DNA of 64,000 nucleotides from assembly GCA_007258455.2 (NCBI GenBank), contig VDFB02254854.1, positions 1-64,000 of the forward strand, read 5' to 3'. Below the pieces are notes generated by a model, which did no database searches, was not told the origin of the DNA, and was given only the letters and a program-made list of their open reading frames with translations. This document shows positions 59,002-64,000 of this stretch, piece after piece. The translations under genes were made by a program, and so were the position numbers. Source of the stretch: Sequoia sempervirens (taxonomy: Eukaryota; Streptophyta; Pinopsida; Cupressales; Cupressaceae). The stretch's first letter is position 1. Each line of letters starts with the position of its first letter.

Positions 59002-59183
59002 ATGCTTTGTAACTCATCTATAAGTCCACCTTGTGATTCCAGCAAATCACATCAAATAACTGAGATATTCCAAGCACTGTCAAGACCTGACATTAGAGAC
59101 CTTGGGATAGTGTTCTGCAATCTGATTGTGGAAGATTGTCTTTCAAGAGAGGTAGTGCATCTATGCATTACCTGTGTTGAGAA

Positions 59184-61440
59184 GTGCATAAAAAACACAT
59201 CAACACCAACCATGCTAAATATTTTGGTCACACCTTACCATTCAAAACTAATATACTTGTGGTTACTCTTGAGAATAATCCTCCACCTCCCACTACCATT
59301 TGGACACCTACCTTTGGTGCTCCTCCCATTCCTGAGAATCCAAAACAACTACACACTCCACTTGAACTTCACTATTCCACCGCCACTTCGACATTTCGGG
59401 GAAACCCTTCTTCATCCACACCTATGAGTACCACAAGTATGCCTACCATCACACAAAGTAGTATAGACAAAAAATATCAAAACAACACACTAGGACATGC
59501 CAATACCATATCATAGAATCAACCCTCAATGCAAATAGGGACATCCTTATCAAACACTCTTGTGGGTTCATCCATTCATTACAACATCATCCCCTATTAA
59601 TCCACCTAAAAGTAATCCCTTGGTTACAAATTTTATCAATCCTGGGAGTACCTTAATCACGAACCCTTTGTGTACATCTTTTGCACAAGGAAATCTTAAA
59701 AATATAGGACAAGGGAATATTTTCAATCAATGGACTCAAGATCCTAGTGTGTCATTTCCATTGCAAAATTTAATGACATCATCTTTTCCAACAAATCCCT
59801 TTTCTATGCCAAATCAATCAGGACCTTAAACATACATTCCTCTACCTCATTCTACCATATTGCAAGGAATGTTAAACCAAGGGAATCCTCCACCTTTCAC
59901 CAACAATCCGTTATCCACTCAAAACATCAATATCCCTAATCCTTCACAGATGTCTCAACAAGCACTTGATCCCACGTTGCAAGCACATGCCTTAGCCCTA
60001 AAACAAGCACAAAAAACTTACCAACAAGTCATACAACAACAATAAGAAGCAACCTTAGCACAACAACAACAAGAAGCAACCTTAGCACAACAACAACAAC
60101 AAAAAGTGTAACAAGTAGCCTTAGCAACTCAACAAGCAACATTAGTCCAACAACAATAGCAAGCTCAACAAAAATCCCTAGCATAACAACAACATCAAGC
60201 TCAACAAGCAGCCTTAGCACAACAACAACAACAAGAACAAGTGGCCATTTCCCAACAAGCACAACAAGCAACTTTATTAGCACAAAAACAACAACAGGCC
60301 CAACAACAAGCCCTAGTGGCACAACAACAACAACAAACTCAACAAGCCTTACTAGCTCAGCAGTACTCCCAACAACAACAACAAGGTTCCTATTTTCCTC
60401 ATACAAACATCATCAATCTGAACACGACAGGAACATATTCATCTCTCACACCTTCATACACCCCATATAACTCATCTCTCATCCCATCATATGTTCCTCC
60501 AACCAATCCGCAAGATGATCTCACATCACAATTGAAAGCACTTTCATAAGAAATGCAGGACCTCCGCATGGGCAAGATAAAGAAACCTCATACACAAAAT
60601 TTATGTCCTTACCCATTTGATTGAAACATAGCAATGATACCATTCCCTCCTGGTTTTGAAATCCCCAAATTTGACAAATATAGAGGGAGAGGAAGTCCTG
60701 TGGATCATATCAAAGAATTTAACATTATGTGCATGGAAGTGGCTTACAATGATTCATATCTAATGTGCATCTTTCCTCGAAGTTTAGCAGGTACTGCTAT
60801 GGATTGGTTCTCATTTTCCTCCTAGTATCAAAATTTTTCAATAAATCACTGACAAATTCATTGATCATTTCTCCTTCAATCTTGACATGGACATTAGTCT
60901 AGAATAATTGTACACTCTCAAACAAAATCCAAGGGAAACCTTCACAAATTTCTTACAATGATGGAGACAAAGTGCTAGTAAAAGCAATTGGCCTCTTCCT
61001 AACGAACAAAAATGGGAATCATCATAGCCAACCTTGATCTGAATCTATCATTCCACTTGAAAATGTAATGTATCACATCCTATGATGAGCTTGTTCCAAG
61101 ATCCCTTAACATTGAAAGAGCATTAATCTCACAAGGAAATACTCAAGCTTATAAAGACAACCATCCTTCAACTAGTTCAAATGAGAAACCTCGTGTATGG
61201 GCTAAGAACAAAAATGTAACAAATGACGGTGTGGTAGATGCTAAGGTCATACTCAGTGCTCCTAGACCCAACAACAATCAAATTGCAAGCAACCAATGGT
61301 GCAAAAAATTGTACCACCTCAAAACAATCAAATCAATAACACCAACATGCAACCAAGGCAAACCGGTAATAGGAACAACTACCCCAAATGCAAGTACACA
61401 TAGTTATTGGAACCCATCGAGACAATCATGAAGAAATTGG
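59184..61440 (+). pseudogene. Tat-type Ty3 Gag with glutamine-rich tract
   Basis: Gag N-terminal text starts at 59184 (first frame to 59516), then continues in another frame from about 59550. It is Pro/Asn-rich, then enters a Gln-rich region at 59950-60400 made of CAA repeats (QQQQ, ALAQQQQQ), with four stops where CAA became TAA or TAG. The capsid follows with MIPFPPGFEIPKFDKYRGRG, DHIKEFNIMCMEVAYND, LFPRSLAGTAMDW-like text and, in another frame, DKFIDHFSFNLDMD and LKQNPRETFTNFL (60640-60990). This matches conifer Tat-lineage Gag as I recall it. Frame changes and stops make it inactive. It would assemble virus-like particles around element RNA. Confidence 0.8.
59950..60400 (+). repeat. CAA-rich imperfect repeat coding for polyglutamine
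   Basis: Runs such as ACAACAACAACAA alternate with GCAACCTTAGCA, giving repeated ALAQQQQQ-type units. It lies in frame in gag. The antisense frame (60029-60406, VVVVLRLLVVVV) is only its reverse reading. Confidence 0.9.
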
Positions 61441-64000
61441 TAGAGTCAAATTTGATAACACTTCCTAACTTTAAAAACTACCAAGAACCACAAGAGAAGC
61501 CATCCTGGTAGAACAAGCATGATATTTATGACTTTCATAAAATCAAAGGACATAAAACAACAAAATGCATGAAACTTAAGAACATCATCCAAGATCTCAC
61601 AGAGAACGACACCATATCTATTGAGGTACCAGTTGGAAACTAGGATCTCAAGATATACAAGACCCCTATGCCTGATCATAACAAAGAAAACAATAATGGA
61701 AAAGCTAAGAATTACACTAATGTTCAACATAATTATTCCAATGCAATTGCCTCCTATGATAGTGTTATCACTGTTGTCACCATCAAATGAGCAAGTACGA
61801 AATGTGGAGTCACCACATGATGTGGAAAAATTACTGTTCAAGGAGCTACCCAAACTCAATCTAGGACACAACCTACTTTTACTACATCTAATCCTAGCAA
61901 GTACAATCTTGTAGATCAACATAAATAGACCCCCGCTTAGATATCAATTTTGGAACTCCTAAAATTATCTCCTACACACAGGGAAATACTGGAAAAAGCC
62001 TTGTCTAAGTCATCTATTCCTGAGAAAATTGATACCGATCAGTTTCAAGCTATGGTAGGACACATCACCAGCCATCTTCTCACCTTCTCTGAACAAGATT
62101 TACCATCACAACCATCCCATAACCGCTTTACACCTTGAGGTTGTCATTCATAAAAATAAGGTCAAAAGAGTTTTGGTAGATGGAGGCGCTGGTCTAAACA
62201 TTTGCACCTTGCAGTTGATCAATCATCTAGGCTATTCAGAAGATACTATTGATAAGACAAAAAGTACCACCATCAGAGCATATGATGACCAAGAACGGGT
62301 ATCACAAGGAATCATAACACTTCCTATCCAAGTTGGACCTCTTATTGCAGAAACTACATGCCAAGTACTTGATCTTGATCTTCTCTATAACATACTACTT
62401 GGTCAACATTGGATCCATGCTTTGAAAGCTGTCGCCTCAATATATCATTAGTGTGTGAAATTTCCTTTTGAGGGTAGAGAAATCAATATCCATGGAAATC
62501 TTGAGCCTTTCTACTACTGCAAGAGCCTTGAACCCAAGTTTTATAAGATCCCCCAAATACCCAAAAATGATGAAGGACCTACACCATCAAGCTCATTTGT
62601 TGACCCATCATCTGTAGCCTCTACCTCAACATTCCAAGTACTTATTGTGAAAAGCATACTCGATGTCAAATTTATAATCCAAGATGATGGTTGTGGAAGC
62701 TACAAAATATTGAAAGACATCTTTGTCTTAGGAGAGTTACCTATTTCTCCTTAAACTCATGGGAAACCCACATCTAGCACCAAAGAACCAGAAATAATCA
62801 AGATGGCAACTACTACCTTCACTAAGTGGGGAGACTTGAATCAAGAAGACATCAATGAGCAAGATATCTCTAAAATCCTCTATCAAGATGAACGACTTGT
62901 TTCTATTCTTCCCATGGAAGATGACAACAAAGGTCTACAACTAATGCAGAATTGGGGATATAACAAGAATGAAAAGTTAGGATAGAATGATAATGACTTA
63001 CTATAACCCATCGTTCTTGAGAAATGACTAAAGAATATTGGCTTAGGTTGTACTACTAGCAAGGTCACACTCATTGGAAAAGGTATTGCTGCTAAACAAG
63101 TTGAGGCTTCCCCTTGGTCACCTACATTGCGTGATACTACCTTAGATGACTTTCCCCTTGATGTCACCAACCTATTTAAGAACAACACTCTCTTCATGAT
63201 ATCCATAACATCCTTCATCTCAAACAACCAACCAACTGAAATACGCCTAGTATACCCGCAAATCATCGACATGGATCAACAAGGACCACCAATTCTAGAT
63301 TTATTCAAAAATGATGAAGCGATCTCAGAATTCATGGGACTTTAGGAAAACTTATCATGGGTAGATCACAAAACAAGATTTGACATAGAGCTCGATACAG
63401 GGGCATACTATGGGGAGATGATTGAATCCTTCAGTCACAAAATAAATGAAATGCATTTAACTTGCAGATCCTTGAGTGAAAACCACCTAGTGGCACTCTC
63501 TAATCCCAAAATAGTAAAAATAAAGGATGCATCCAATGGTGAAAACCTCTCTGAGGCACCCAAGGATGAAGGATTCAATCTCGCCCTTAGTGCAATGCAT
63601 CCAGAAAAATCAACTGTACTAGCAAAAAGGCTACACCAGTTAATGTGGGAACAAAAGAAGAACCTAAGATCACCTTCTATGTTGAATCATTTCTAGATGA
63701 AGAGCAGAAGAACCTTGCAACATTCCTTAAAGAGAGAAGAGCTAACTTTTCATGGTCATACACAGATATTCCAGGCCTTTATTTGGAAGTGGTTGTACAT
63801 CACTTAGCAGTTTATCTTGACGCCAAACCAATCAAGCAAAAATTAAGAAAGATGCACCCTCAGATAGCACTCTTGGTTAAATTGGAACTACAAAAGCTTC
63901 TTGACAGTGGATTCATCTAACCGATAGATTATCCTAAGTGGGTTTCAAACCTGGTACCAGTCTCAAAACCCACTGGGGGCATCATAATATGCACTAATTT
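61441..64000 (+). pseudogene. Tat-type Ty3 protease and start of reverse transcriptase, cut by window end
   Basis: A degraded zinc-knuckle-like segment (FHKIKGHKTTKCMKLKNI, about 61530) is followed by the protease signature VDGGAGLNICTL at 62173 and LLYNILLGQHWIH at about 62385. The D-G-G-A-G form is the one I know from the Tat/Athila branch. A long protease-RT linker (62455-63645) has stops at 62452, 62752, 62983, 63004, 63343 and elsewhere. After a frame change at about 63650 RT begins: FLKERRANFSWSYTDIPGL, VVHHLAVYLDAKPIKQKLR, LLVKLELQKLLDSGFI and WVSNLVPVSKPTGGI up to base 64000. The catalytic core of RT, RNase H and integrase lie beyond the window. The frame change and stops indicate a dead copy. 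Confidence 0.85.

Noticed and set aside
60029..60406. Val/Leu-rich minus-strand ORF of 125 residues
   Set aside because: It is the reverse reading of the CAA repeat in gag.
61446..61922. 158-residue minus-strand ORF
   Set aside because: It is antisense to the gag-protease region, with no motif.

Overview
This window looks like nuclear DNA from a gymnosperm, most likely a conifer. It is AT-rich and almost entirely made of decayed, nested retrotransposons (LINE/L1, Ty1/copia, Ty3 chromovirus, Tat-type Ty3). One host gene is recognisable: the first coding exon of a plant cytosolic pyruvate kinase. It is followed by an intron that runs more than 3.8 kb without reaching exon 2. There are no bacterial-style genes, operons or CRISPR arrays. 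The organism assignment is an inference from transposon style and intron size; no species is named.

Layout. 1-4.2 kb: the pyruvate kinase 5' end on the minus strand (exon 1 at 3806-3874), with an L1 fragment and local duplications in its first intron. 4.2-8.1 kb: AT-rich intergenic DNA with small tandem repeats. 8.1-14.0 kb: a young, complete LTR element on the minus strand, with 1.83-kb LTRs, a 5-bp target duplication, a tRNA-iMet primer site and two polypurine tracts. Its only coding region is gag-protease ending in two hydrophobic segments; polymerase and integrase are absent. Each LTR carries two tRNA-like (Pol III promoter) modules and a dense cluster of ACGT-core motifs. 14.2-23.6 kb: two inverted copies of an unclassified ~1-kb terminal-inverted-repeat DNA element. 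The second copy is split by a nearly full-length L1 LINE (16826-23170, 13-bp target duplication) with DUF4283 ORF1, endonuclease/RT/RNase H ORF2 and an ATGA ORF junction.

23.6-33.4 kb: AT-rich DNA and a scrambled Ty1/copia family with three LTR copies, one inverted. 33.4-43.2 kb: a degenerate Ty3 chromovirus with a 3.39-kb left LTR, an extra repeat-bearing leader ORF before gag, and a chromodomain-like tail; its right LTR is cut by another insertion. 43.2-46.4 kb: LTR and long leader of a second Ty3 element. 46.4-50.5 kb: a minus-strand LINE tail (zf-RVT, RNase H) followed by a palindromic tandem repeat and an unrecognised ORF. 51.3-58.2 kb: an abruptly GC-rich promoter/leader block with 289-bp repeats, leading to a ~1,370-codon unrecognised ORF with no polymerase. 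58.2-64.0 kb: a promoter-like block, then a Tat-type Ty3 element (glutamine-rich gag, protease, start of RT) running off the window.

Most candidate systems here are selfish elements. The two most unusual are the Gag-Pro-hydrophobic element with tRNA-like modules in its LTRs, and the GC-rich element with the large unknown ORF. Stops and frameshifts were read by eye; percentage identities were not computed.
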